Shown in pieces: positions 43,001 through 52,579 of a stretch of DNA of 64,000 nucleotides (positions are counted from its first letter, which is position 1; every line of letters begins with the position of its first letter). A program made the position numbers and the translations under genes. The notes under the pieces were generated by a model. That model had not been told where the DNA came from. It was given only the letters and a program-made list of their open reading frames with translations, and did no database searches. The stretch comes from Liolophura sinensis (Eukaryota; Mollusca; Polyplacophora; Chitonida; Chitonidae): NCBI RefSeq assembly GCF_032854445.1, contig NC_088304.1, positions 4,836,001 to 4,900,000 of the forward strand. Reading direction: 5' to 3'.

Positions 43001-46000
43001 TGTCAGAAGGTACTCGTGTTTCTTATACCCACCGTCATACGAAAGATTTCTTCAGTGTGACAATGAACAACCCGACGATCAAATAAATCAACAGATCTTT
43101 GGAAGAAAACTAAAAATGTTTATCAGAAGAACAATTCAAAAACTATGCGTAAAATTACTTTCAGTTTTTTTTTCTGTTTGTTTATAGATTTTGATTTAAA
43201 GAAAGTGAAATCCTTTTAATTGCGTTTAGTGGGCATAATGAATAGCTAGTATTTGGAAACTCTGTCCCCACAAATAGTTTCCCACACCCTATATACAGAT
43301 TGCAACAGCTATAGCCCTTAGAACCGATAAGGAAAAACATGCCCATGTTCACACTAAAACTTAGCCTCTGGATGAACATAAAGAAAGAAAGGTGATGTGA
43401 CCGCAGAGTGTACTATAATGACGGTATTGTCTGTAAAGATCGCCACAGAATGCAAACAGTTGGAAGTGTTCAACTGTCTATTATGAAACCTAAAATCATA
43501 AAGTAATCTACTTTTACGTGTGGTTTTCAGTTGTCAGTCTCATGAGACTAACTGTTTCCTTTTACTTAGAGCGCTGGCTTACCACTTGGGCTCGGCCCCC
43601 ACCAGCAGCAACACCCTGAGAGCGATTCGCTTATGAAGGTTCCACTTCTCCACTGCCACAGCTACCATTAGGCCCCCAACAAACAGCATGTTCGTATCCT
43701 GGTATAAAGAAGAACAAAAGCGCTTGTTTTGTAAATTTATTTTAAATAATCCATTACTCAGGAACTTGTAAATTGTTTCAAGGTTTCACCACAGAATGAC
43801 ACATCTGTTTTGATTCACAGTACAGAAAACATGAAGATAATTTTTCAGAATAATTGAGTTAATAATTGTAAGGAAATTGATATAACTCCCTGAACACCAA
43901 AATTATTAGTTAAAATTAACAGAAAGTCTGTTATCAGAGTGATGCTAGAATCTGTTCTGTTATTGCATAAGATTATTCCGTTAAATATAACAGACATATT
44001 CAAGTAATTCAACATAAAGACTTTATTAAACTAACAGGATTGGCACAAGTTGTCATTTTACAACAAAAGAATACATTCTAGCATCACTGAGACAATAGAT
44101 TTTCTGTTAAATTTAGCAGATTAATGTTTTGAGTGAATGGACACACCAGGTACAGGTTGAATCTGGGCCACGGACTGTAAATTTGTGCATTTTCTGCCCC
44201 GTGTTTACTGTTTGTGGGCCCTTGGTGCCAAAAAGCAGTCGATTTGCAGCCGTTTGCGCAGTGATGAAGACCACCTGTCTTCCACCAATAAGGTGTGCGT
44301 ATCTGTATGTAATATGTGAGGAATTTCCTCAATAACTTGTGAAAGGTCGGTTATTTATGCCACCCATTTTCTCTCACCTATAAAACTGACCAGAAATAAT
44401 TTACTGCTCAAAATTGGACGTTTCAAAACACCAAACCAGTTCCTTGTTATGCAATGTTTGTCTGGGCTTGCTTCATGGTGTGTAAATCTTGTATCTTTTA
44501 TAAACTGTGAAGATGGAGTAAACATGTCAACAACAAAAAAGAAATTTGGTAAAACTGATATAAAGTTTTTGTGAAAAAATGGCTTTGGAGCCGAATCCCT
44601 GCTGTTACTCTTACCTTGAGGTACTCTCTGCTGAGGTCCTTCGCTTCGGCAACTCCCAGCAAAGGGAAGATAACCATGGGAAGAAGTGCGGTTACCGGAA
44701 GGGGGATAGTCTCCGTTACCCAGTAGATGGCCATCACTAGTAAACCATATGCGCCTTTGGCCTCCTGTCAATGTATCAATCAAAACACGTCAGCAACGTG
44801 CCCAACTGAAAACCACAATGAATACTGCAGTGTCGTTAGTTTTTGAAGTTCTAGAGCAAGCCTGTTCAGGCATGCACAGTCCCAGGTTAAGGCTCTAGGC
44901 AGCGATTTAACATTATAATTTTTATTAAGTCTAAATTTATTACAACACTTTCTTATTGGATTAATATCTTCTATTTGTATACTTTCTCCAGTTTCAACAC
45001 ATTGGTTCCAAATGTACACATTTTAATCAAATTTCTAATTTTGACTGAAGTCAAACCTTGCTTTGAGGAATTGGTTTCAGAAAGAATAATATTAGATACT
45101 GATTGATTTTGTTGAAATTTTCGACCGCTGTTTTGTCTTTGTGGTCCATCAAAAGGGCGGTACGAAAGGGGCTTTACTATTGTTCCTTCATTTGTTGAAA
45201 TATTCAACCAATTTATAAATATAAGCGACTTTTTTCCTTTTCCTGAAATACTCGACTTCTTTTTCTTTTTCTGAAACATTCGACTTGTTTTTCATGGCTT
45301 GAAACGTCGTTGATATGCGCATGGAAGTTGGCCTGATCCTGGATGTCACAGACGGCGGACTATACACATTTGACCTTTGAAAACGGTATTTACAACCTCC
45401 TATGCCTATAAAGTCCGACTTGCTAAACAGGTCCCAAACTTTGTGTAAAGCACAAGTGTCCCCGATAGCGCCTTTATATGGAGCCAAAAGGAGGACACGG
45501 ATAGGACCAATTATTATTCAGCACACGTTGTCCATAATTTTGTATACTCACACCGGCGACAGTATAGGCTGTTAGAACCATGCATGTCTGGTATACATTA
45601 GACATGTATGCATAGCTCAACTCTTAAATGTATTATCATTTCCATGTACTATGTTTTTCTGTTGAAGATGAATATTGAAGCCGTCCACTGGCCTGCACTC
45701 CCTGCAAATATTTAATAAGTGGATGAAGTTTTTTTTTCTTTTGAGAGGGACCTAAGGGCACTATACGTCACTACCTGCAACAGGTCTCTGTGTGTTAAAG
45801 TTCCACGAGTGTTACACGTCAATGTATGTTGCAGGTCCCCGTGTAACTGCTTGTTATAGGCCCAGGAATGTTACACGTGACGGGTACCTTTGTGTTACAC
45901 GTCACTGCGTGTTACACGCCCGTGGAAAGTGTTATGCATTTTGTTTCATTGTGATTTACTACTGTTACAGAGCAATACTTGATTACATTTTGTACTGCTC

Positions 46001-49000
46001 AGATACACAACCGTGTTGCCCAGTTCCTTTGTAGTTTATTTACTGTTATATAGCAATACTTTGTTTATATGTTGTTGTATTGCTCAGATACACAGCCGTG
46101 TTGCCCAGTTCCTTTGGAGTTTATCACTGTTACATAGCAATACTTTGTTTATATCTTGTTGGGGGCGTCCGTGGCTCAGTTGGTTAGCATAACGACCCAG
46201 GAGCCTCTCACCAATACTGTCGCTGTGAGTTCAAGTACAGTTCATGCTAGCTTGATGATTTACGCCTTACTCAAGAATATTTCACTTAAACGACGGAGGC
46301 CAGCATTATGGTGAGAGGAAACCAGCCAGAGACCGGGGGAAACTCACGACCATCCGCAGGTTACTGAAAGACCTTCCCAGGCACGACCGGAGAGGAAAGT
46401 GTCAGTTTGATTGACAGGGTATGTATGGATTATTATTGTATGGGTTTAGCATATTGTACAGCCTTTTCGCAAGTCTAGGCCTGGCATTAATACGATCTGT
46501 TCACCTCCTGGCTCTGTATACACAAGGCTGTAAGTTCATCGCCAAGATTTAATCTGTTTTGAAAGTGACATACAGGCGGCGCTCTACTTTTTCCCTGTAC
46601 TAAGGGGAAGACCTACTTCTGTGTTATTTGCCTTTGTTTGAATTGTTTCTTTAGCACGTGTGTTTGAATACTGGTTATTCATGGGAATAATGAAACTCTT
46701 CAGGTTTGTAAATACATATGTGCTGATCTCGGTCAACCTTCGCTGGTTAGGTGATGTAGACTATTTCTAGATGGTTAATAGCTAAATGCAGAGTTTTGTG
46801 AGTTTCTCTTGTGAAATTTTTATTGCTGTATTTATTTATTTCAATTTTTTTTTAATTTTTAGAACTCTTTATACTTTTATACCTAGATGTTCAACTCTCT
46901 GGAGGGAAAGTTGCTTAAAAGATTCTGTCAGTAACTTGCCAAAGGTTGGTGGTTTATTTCGGACACTCCAATCATAAACTGAGCGTATAAGTCAAAAAAT
47001 CTTCAGTATGGCGTGAAAAAACAATCAGATTTCAGTTTTTGCGGCGGGAATTTTCATTCGCATTTCTGCACACACAGCCATTGATGACCTAATCTATAAT
47101 AACTTTATCGTCAAGTCTGGCTTTGTTATAAACCTTGCACGTGTCACCACAACCTTATCACATACAATGCAGATCGATAGACGCACTCAAAGTCCGTGTG
47201 ACATAACAAACAAGAGCGATGTTCAAGGCTATTCTCCATAAACCAATTCAGAACCTCATAAGTCTAACCTTCGACTATATCCTGGTGATGTCAGGTCGAT
47301 GTACCAGAATGATTTGGCTATCTCAAGGTAAGCAGACCCAATAACCTTTAACCCTTAGTCTTATCCATGTGAAATTGTAGCAGCAATAGTATTCACGTTA
47401 TGTAAAACAAACACTCACTCTTACAGTCCCGTGGGAGCGGTAGATCCAGGGTCAATCCTGGGCCGAGTCACACCACAGACTTTAAAAGAGAAAGTTGTAG
47501 CTTCCTCGCTTGGTGTTCAACAGGAAGAGCATAGTGCAACGACTGGTTGACCCGTATCAACATAATGGCTCGGGCGGGGCGACTTACTTGCCTTCGGTAA
47601 GACTTTTCAGTGAAGCCGGACTAGTTAAAAGAGCGGTGGAAATCCGTCCTGCAACAAGGAGGCACATTACATGCATTCCTTCGTCGTCATATGACCGACA
47701 TATTGTTAAATACGACGTTAAATCCCAAGCACTCACTCACTCACTTGAAGTCCCGAATACGTGGACCTCAACTGAAGGTATGCGATATGATGAAAGACTA
47801 CAAAAAAGGTGTGAGCGACATCCGTGGCCGAGTTGTTAGCGTGCTAGCGCAGAACAATGTTACTGGGGCCTCTTACTAATGCAATCACTGTGAGTTCATG
47901 TCCATTCCATGGTGGCTTTCCCGCTAGGAAAACTCCAGCGAATAAATACATAAATGAAAAGTTTTGTGGAGCACAAAAATAAGCGGATTCATACAACTGG
48001 CCAGTAGATGATTGTCTCATCAGATGTAAGGATGTACACGTTACAGACATTAGATGTACACGTTACATACATTAGTTGTACACGTCACAGACATCCATTT
48101 CTGCTACTATGGCGTAAGTTTCTGCCATTGTGCGGTCATTTTTTGCCACCATGGAGTCAATTTTCTGCCAGCGTGGCGTCACTTTCTTGTTCTTGCCACA
48201 AACTACGGAGGGACGTGGTGGGAGTGGGAGGTCTCAAGGAATCCCTGTCGATTGCTGGAAATGAATCAATGCCTCGAGGATCCTAGCGATTGTGAGACAA
48301 GCGCCTTAACCACGACCTATGCCATGTCAAAAGACACTTGTACTTAGCCCTGTACATTACCACTCCCCAATCCGTTTAATAAACAGTCGTTCTCTTAGTG
48401 TTTGAATACGGCATTTAGCAAAAAGTGATGTTTTCTTTAATACAGGCTTCAACTCTTAACTTTTCGATGTAACTTGCGTGTGAAGAGCTCTCAGTTACGA
48501 TGTTTAAATATGTTTAAAATAGCTTGTTGTCTTCAAACAGCTTTGAATTAAACAGTTTACGCTCGCGCTCTTCCCTTTAGTCAGCTAGGTGGACCAGAGG
48601 TCTGGTAAGGAATATTGTCTTGTATGTTACGGAATATAGTCCAGAATGTTACGTAATGTCGTCTTGGATGTTACGGAATACCGCCCGGGATGTTACGAAA
48701 TATCGTCTGGTATTTTATGGAATATCGTCTTGTATTTTACGGAATATCGTCTTGTATGTTATGGAATATCATCTTGTATTTTACGGAATATTGTCTTGTA
48801 TGTTACGGAATATCTTCTTGTATATTATGAAATATCGTCTTGTATTTTACGGAATATGGTCATGTATGTTATGGAATATCGTCTTGTATTTTACGCGATT
48901 TCGTCTTGTATTTTACGGAATATCGTCTTGTATGTTATGGACTATTGTCTTGTATGTCACGGAATATCGTCTTGTATGTTACGGAATATAGCCCAGGATG

Positions 49001-49936
49001 TTACGGAATATCGCCTTGTATGTTATGGAATATCGTCTTGTATTTTACAGAATATGGTCTTGTATGTCACAGAATATCGTCCAGGAGGTTACGGAATACC
49101 GTCCAGGATGTTACGGAATATCGTTTAGGAGGATACGGAATACCATCCAGGAGGTTACGGATATATCGTTCAGGAGGTTACGGAATACCATCCAGGATGT
49201 CACGGATATATCGTTCAGGAGGTTACGGAATACCGTCCAGGAGGTTACGGATACATCGTTCAGGAGGTTACGGATACATCGTTCAGGAGGTTACGGAATA
49301 CCGTCCAGGAGGTTACGGATATATCATTCAGGAGGTTACAGAATACGGTCCAGGATGTTACGGAATAGTACTGCCCGAAGGGAGGCAGGGGGCAACATCG
49401 CAATCATAAGGCAATAAGTTTGGAGACAGTTTCGAACCTTGCGACCAGAAGTCAAAACAAATCAAGTTTGAGGGCAGTTTCAAACCTTGTGACCAGAAGT
49501 CAAAACAAGGTAAAAGAAATAAAAGGGAGTCTTGAACATTGCGATCCGAAAGTAGTAGAAATTATGGACAACGGCAGTATCAAACGAAATCAGGGCAACT
49601 TGAAACGCTGGAACTTGAAGATAAAAGACACCAATGGCCAAAATATGCCAAAGCCACATCAGAAGAGTACTTTGTGAAACATAAAGGAGTTGGGCGGAGG
49701 ACTGGGAGGGGGGAGAGAGTAAAGTGTGTAAATAGCACGGGGGTGAGGGATTTATCAAGCGCTGTGTCTGTGTTATACTATCGAAGCTGTATGATACAGT
49801 TCGTGAGGTTGACTTAATGTGGAAAACCACTCACCTTTCCAGGCACCACGATTGGTAATGGCAGCAGCAACAATGGGGTTAATATCACCACGAAAGTCTG
49901 TCGAAATGCCCACAACTCACGCAACACTTTGCCCAT
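28186..49936 (-). CDS. SLC13-family sodium-coupled di/tricarboxylate (or sulfate) cotransporter, complete, 14 coding exons
   Basis: A plasma-membrane symporter of the NaDC/NaCT/NaS family, 619 residues (family about 570-620). Exons from the ATG: 49835-49936, 44615-44764, 43583-43698, 39384-39544, 38408-38549, 37873-38040, 36875-36994, 36022-36126, 34463-34567, 33853-33950, 32591-32709, 30491-30652, 29592-29729, 28186-28359. All junction phases agree, total 1860 nt with stop. Landmarks: N-terminal [13 protein letters not shown] segment; [33 protein letters not shown]; first ion/substrate motif SNT at 140-142; TGTGPN at 266-271; second motif SNV at 501-503; the SLC13 signature (S-S-x2-F-x2-P-V-A-x3-N-x-I-V) at 535-551; glycosylation sequon N599-T-T near the C-terminus. 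A variable acidic cytosolic loop lies at about 177-245. Introns are GT-AG except intron 7, which is GC-AG. SNV and the ATPPN motif fit carboxylate transporters, but sulfate is not excluded. A possible poly-A signal on the minus strand lies at 27657-27662. Confidence 0.95.
28470..28618 (-). mobile_element. SINE family B fragment
   Basis: Tail and head with most of the body absent: ATTTGATGGGTGTTTCACGC, then AGCTGGACTTGAACTCACAA and GGCCACGGAGCCCC. It sits in the last SLC13 intron. Confidence 0.82.
28840..29050. repeat. Unclassified repeat fragment, internally duplicated
   Basis: Two related segments each carry an AAGTTAGATAACTCTTGTC / AAGCTAGATAACAATTGTC block followed by a GGAGAGTATG / GCAAGGCATGAG block. 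The motif GCAATGGCGACTCACGTCCA is shared in diverged form with 27548-27580 and 37456-37490. No family recognised. Confidence 0.45.
29370..29500 (-). mobile_element. SINE family B fragment
   Basis: Tail plus half the body: TTTATTTATTGATTTATTTG, TTACGCCGTGCTCAAGAA, GACGGCGGCCAGCATTACGG, GGGCAGAGCCCGGGGG. It ends abruptly after CACGATCATT. Confidence 0.88.
29890..30060 (+). mobile_element. tRNA-related SINE-like fragment
   Basis: The B-box-like GTGGTCGAATCCAGCTCTGG and CTGCGACTTCAAG lead into a TTAAAACACCAATCTAATAA tail followed by AATATATAAA. A similar but older copy seems to lie at 30180-30420 (GGATCGAATCC, CTACGGCTTTAAGTCAGGAG). It belongs to a third SINE type that shares the same tail. Confidence 0.5.
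30975..31115 (-). mobile_element. SINE family B fragment with expanded TTTA tail
   Basis: A (TTTA)n run of about 17 units (30980-31046) is followed by the diverged tail and first body block: GGTGCTTAACGCAAAACTC, AGCTGGCGGCCAATTTTATG. The tail has become a microsatellite. Confidence 0.75.
31119..31832. mobile_element. Foldback element with about 235-bp inverted arms
   Basis: The left arm (about 31119-31365) begins TATCACAGCCATGTCTTATT. The right arm (about 31603-31832) is its reverse complement, ending GACAGGGCTGTGATA. Shared blocks include GTACTTCCCTGGCTGGCTTC, AATAATTTGTCTGTCCGTAG and CACACAAGCATGAAACTA. The 240-bp centre has no coding content. It looks like a non-autonomous foldback/MITE-type DNA element, inserted next to a SINE. 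Confidence 0.88.
31896..32220 (-). mobile_element. SINE family A copy
   Basis: Minus-strand copy with tail (GAATGAGTGCTTGGTATTTA, TCAATCATATGACGACGAAG), body (AGTGCTGCTTCACTGAGACG, CAACGCCGAGCGAGGAAGTT) and part of the head (GACCCAGGATTGGCCCTGAT). Confidence 0.9.
32890..33740. repeat. Unclassified dispersed repeat (parts A and B)
   Basis: Part A (32890-33100: AACCCCAACTGAGGTAAACT, CACTGTCGTCGCTGCTCTGG) and part B (33450-33740: ACATTCGTGTACCACTTGTC, AAGGCCAATTCCCAAAAACG) recur together at 42135-42692. Part A alone lies at 34215-34350 and part B alone at 13500-13770. Non-coding; probably one old DNA element. Confidence 0.6.
34215..34350. repeat. Unclassified dispersed repeat, part A only
   Basis: Diverged copy of 32890-33100 (ATTTCACCGGTAATACATGT, ATTTACCAATTACACACTGT). 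Lies in SLC13 intron 9. Confidence 0.5.
34590..34855 (-). mobile_element. SINE family B copy, near full length
   Basis: Tail (ATTTATTTATTTATTTTATT, TTACGCTGTACTCAAGAA), body (GGGCAGAGCCCGGGGGAAAC) and head (AGCTGGACTTGAACTCACAG, TGTGTTAACCACTTGGGCCA), 20 bases from SLC13 exon 9. Confidence 0.92.
35615..35965. repeat. 41-bp minisatellite derived from a SINE tail
   Basis: About eight units of GTGAACCATTCTTGAGTATG / GCGTTAAACAACACTACAAA. The core ATTCTTGAGTATGGCGTTAAAC is the family B SINE tail (minus-strand ATTCTTGAGTACGGCGTAAAAC), here tandemly amplified. The array ends in AATAAATAAATAAATAG, the SINE's own terminal run. Confidence 0.92.
38066..38140 (-). mobile_element. SINE tail fragment, family B-like
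   Basis: TTGATTTGTCTGATTGTTG, CACAAGAATGTTTCACTTTA, CGATGGCGGTCATTGTTATG follow the family B tail order with many changes. Confidence 0.5.
39545..40170. repeat. 65-bp minisatellite carrying copies of the exon 4 splice acceptor
   Basis: About nine units with a 65-base period (CCTGAAACTGAGATATGGAG, TAACATGAATATGGAGAGTA, GTAATTATCAGACCCCGATC, ATCAG), abutting SLC13 exon 4. On the minus strand each unit reads TTTCAG|GCTGATGATCGG, matching the true junction TTTCAG|GCTAATGATTGG. Units at the far end are more diverged. Confidence 0.93.
40340..40460 (-). mobile_element. SINE family B fragment
   Basis: Tail and first body half: TTTATTTACTTGATTGATGT, TTACGCCGTTCTCAAGAA, GACGGCGGCCAAGGTTATGG, ending after ATCCACGACCGG. 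Confidence 0.85.
40611..40950 (-). mobile_element. SINE family A copy
   Basis: Near full-length minus-strand copy: tail (GTTAGTGAGTGCTTGGGGTT, TTTTTCAGACATATGACGAC), body (TAGTGCTGCTTCACTGAGAC, CGCCAAGCGAGGAATC), head remnant (ACCCCAGGCTGACTATGGGA). Confidence 0.9.
41858..42110 (-). mobile_element. SINE family B copy, near full length
   Basis: Tail (TTTATTTATTTATTTGACTG, TTTTACGCCGTACTCAAA), body and complete head (AGCTGGACTTGAACTCACAG, GCGCTAGCGCGCTAACCAGC). Confidence 0.92.
42135..42692. repeat. Unclassified dispersed repeat (parts A and B)
   Basis: Part A at 42135-42345 (AAATTGACAACAGGGCATAT, CACCCTGTCGTCACCGGTCT). The end of part A recurs at 42595-42630, joined to part B (TCGCAAGGTCAATTCCCAAA, CAAACCACCAAAGAACTAAG). 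See 32890-33740. Confidence 0.6.
45770..45920. repeat. Imperfect TTACACGT repeats
   Basis: GTGTTACACGTCA-type units occur irregularly about six times. Intronic (SLC13 intron 1). Confidence 0.6.
45960..46158. repeat. Tandem repeat, units of 81-84 bp, about 2.4 copies
   Basis: ACTGTTACAGAGCAATACTT, GCTCAGATACACAACCGTGT and TGCCCAGTTCCTTTGTAGTT repeat with an 81 then 84 base period. The last partial unit runs directly into a SINE head. Confidence 0.88.
46165..46400. mobile_element. SINE family B, head and body in opposite orientations
   Basis: 46165-46250 is a plus-strand tRNA-like head (GTCCGTGGCTCAGTTGGTTA, CGCTGTGAGTTCAAGTACAG). From 46255 the tail and body continue on the minus strand (TTTACGCCTTACTCAAGAAT, CAGCATTATGGTGAGAGG, CCATCCGCAGGTTACTGA). 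This is either an inversion inside one copy or two truncated copies joined head to tail end. Confidence 0.85.
47425..47752 (+). mobile_element. SINE family A copy
   Basis: Plus-strand copy: head remnant (AGATCCAGGGTCAATCCTGG), body (TAGCTTCCTCGCTTGGTGTT, GCAACGACTGGTTGACCCGT), tail (CATATGACCGACATATTGTT, ACGACGTTAAATCCCAAGCA, (ACTC)n). Confidence 0.92.
47810..47955 (+). mobile_element. SINE family B, head-only copy
   Basis: tRNA-like head (ATCCGTGGCCGAGTTGTTAG, CACTGTGAGTTCATGTCC) followed by a much-shortened body and AATAAATACATAAAT. Confidence 0.75.
48605..49365. repeat. 22-bp minisatellite, about 34 units
   Basis: Two unit types. The first part is ATCGTCTTGTATGTTACGGA-like; from about 49080 it becomes TCCAGGAGGTTACGGAATAC / ATCGTTCAGGAGGTTACGGA. 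The 22-base period cycles through all three frames without stops, producing several overlapping long open frames. Lies in SLC13 intron 1, 500 bases from exon 1. Confidence 0.95.
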
Positions 49937-52579
49937 TTTGAATTTTCAGCACTTAGAACCGTAAGACGCTGTATTGGTATTCTTTTTCTCTCTCTCTCTG
50001 TTTCTGTCTCTCCTTCCTCCACAAACTGGAAAACGTTCCCGCTCGATTAGCAATGATGCCTCTTCCACAGAGTTCACCAGAGAGTTATCTTTGTACTTTC
50101 GTTTAAAACAGCGTTTGGATTTCGTAACAAAATCTCCACGGGACAATCCCTCTAATATTATATTATAATTCCGTGTCCAACACAAAACACATCCTACACA
50201 CTTAGAAAGGTAAGCTGTTTTACCGAAGGTGTGATAATATGTACAGTTTTCATCCTCAAAATCATCAGCACTTAATAATTCTGCGAGTTTCTTTTTCAAA
50301 GAGGACCTGTATCTGTAATGACAGCAAAACCAGCCTGACCGGGAAGTCACAGCGTGCTGAACTGTCGAACCGCTACCGTGTCAACCCTACCTGGGTCGCC
50401 CGTATCGTTCACAGGTAACTCAGCTCCTTCAGGCATTATACATTCATACCGACCTACTCTGTTAACATAAATGCCTCAGTCCCCCTCCTGTCCTGTGAGG
50501 TAAAGCCGCAACATTCTCGCCTGGACAATATACCGCTACCATTGTGGATTCAGCCTTCATTTCATATTCTGCACAAAAACAATTTACCTGATACGAAGTA
50601 TGACAAGTAAAATATACAGACCTATTATCAAATGTCTCATCTTTTATCATTAAACCAGCTAATGATTTCAGTCGTTTCAACAACAAAGAACACCTGTGTA
50701 AAGCAAAATAGTTTATAGGCTGTATAACCTAGTATTATAATGTTTGCATTGCAGATTATATATGTGTTCATAACATTTCATGTTCCATAAATATATGACT
50801 ACATATAAATATGTATTGAGAGGGCATAATAAACGTTTTGAATCTTATTTTACGATGGAGCTGAAGTAAGGACGGTGTTTTGATGTAACGATTGTGCCTT
50901 AAGGGGATGGGGTAGGTCTCAGGCGAGGACAGGGGGTGGGATCAACGTGCCGTCCTGACAAGAAGAGAGTCTATGTTGTACCACGGTAGGACATCTTAAG
51001 TTCCATACATTCGTGAGGTTAAACCAGTAATGCGGAGTGAACGTGCTATAGCAACAGCTAATAGCCCACGTCAGAGCTTATCAAAGGCATCGTAGCTGAG
51101 TGTAGCGTGAACATCTAGCTGATGATATGAACACAAACAAATCACGAACTGCATTAAATTTCTGCAACAGGTAAATCGAAATGGTACATTCTAAAAACTA
51201 GTTTGTTAGCGTGCAAGGATACAATGTTTTCTTAGGGATGGCAAAATAGATTGTGTTATTGCGGCAAACCATATTGTGGTGTATATGACAGAATTTATCT
51301 GTTAATCCAACAGAATGCATTTGTAGTGGTAACGGGGTATTCTGTTGTCTATAACCTAATATTACCTTGTATTAACATTATTCTAGCATCGCTCAGAAAA
51401 CACAGCAATGTGTTCAATTTAAAAGATTTTTTTAGTGTAGAGATGAACCTATATCTGTGAAGCACAGAGAACATATATCCCGGATCAAACTATTTTGAAC
51501 ATTCGCACACGCCATCCCTTTTCTCTTTATTACGAAAGGACGACTGAAACATCACAGGAAAAGAACACTCCTTTTTTCCTTTCCACACACGCACATACAC
51601 ACCCATCTACGAAAAGAGGACAGTCCATCCATTGTAGGCTTCTAATGTTAAAGACGGAGGATCGAATCCAGTACACGCCAGTCATTCTTTGTCTTAACTG
51701 GAGAACTCGCTGTTTCAACGTATTCCCGTAAATCATTGAATAGGAAGATGTTTATCTTTGAATCTGTCGACACACGAGGTTTTGTTTTAATTCCATCCTC
51801 GGAACCTTGAGGACAATATGCGCGACCTAAACATCTTCATGAAAGCATGCTAAGCACCACGTGTGCCATGTGGCAATTAAAGGCAGACATGCAATTCCAT
51901 TCACTTAAAAAAGATCAGTAGTTTACTTTGGATACTTGGGTGTACTCCGTTGTCGCATGAATGAAATATTTTGGATTATATGGGGTCAAATATCAATCAA
52001 TCAAATTGATCTCCAATACGCCGATCACACAGAGCTCGCTCTTTGGTGAATGGTGGTGGTTTACTCTGGCCACTGCCATTTTCGTTACTACTGACAATGA
52101 TGAGGGAAATATTAATGATTAAGCAAAATTGCACAAAAATGCGACTATTTTTGGAAGTGGGTATTTGGGACCAAAGTTTTGTCGCATTATTTTGATCACC
52201 TGAAAATCCAATAAAATGTATGACATTAATTCCCGGACACTTCTAGCTCTTCGGAGATGATTTCACAGAAAATGCTTTTTTTCAAAATGTTCCGCGGACA
52301 AATAAGAGAAATCAGCCCAAATTCTGCCCAACAGCCCAACACTTCCCATGAAATTCACTTCATCTCATCGTTTTGTGTTTCCTTTAAACACAATTGCATC
52401 ACATCTCGACAAAGTGGGACACCTATACGGCTTCTACCTTGACATTTCTTTGTTTTAGAGGAGTCATATCTAGTCATAGTTTCTCTTTGTTTTTTTTTTC
52501 TAATTTTTATTTACAGGCTATGTATTTTTCCCCAAAAATCTCCGGTACGGGCACTCCGTCGTTTCCTCTAGTAAACTGA
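49937..52579. other. Region upstream of the SLC13 gene, no other gene seen
   Basis: This should hold the SLC13 5' UTR and promoter, but I see no clear TATA or CpG-rich block. Frames here lack domains. Confidence 0.45.

Noticed and set aside
44355-44783. Stand-alone 142-residue protein
   Set aside because: It covers SLC13 exon 2 in another frame plus intron; the real coding part is 44615-44764.
48620-49417. Four long overlapping plus-strand frames as genes
   Set aside because: They are by-products of a 22-bp stop-free tandem repeat read in different frames.
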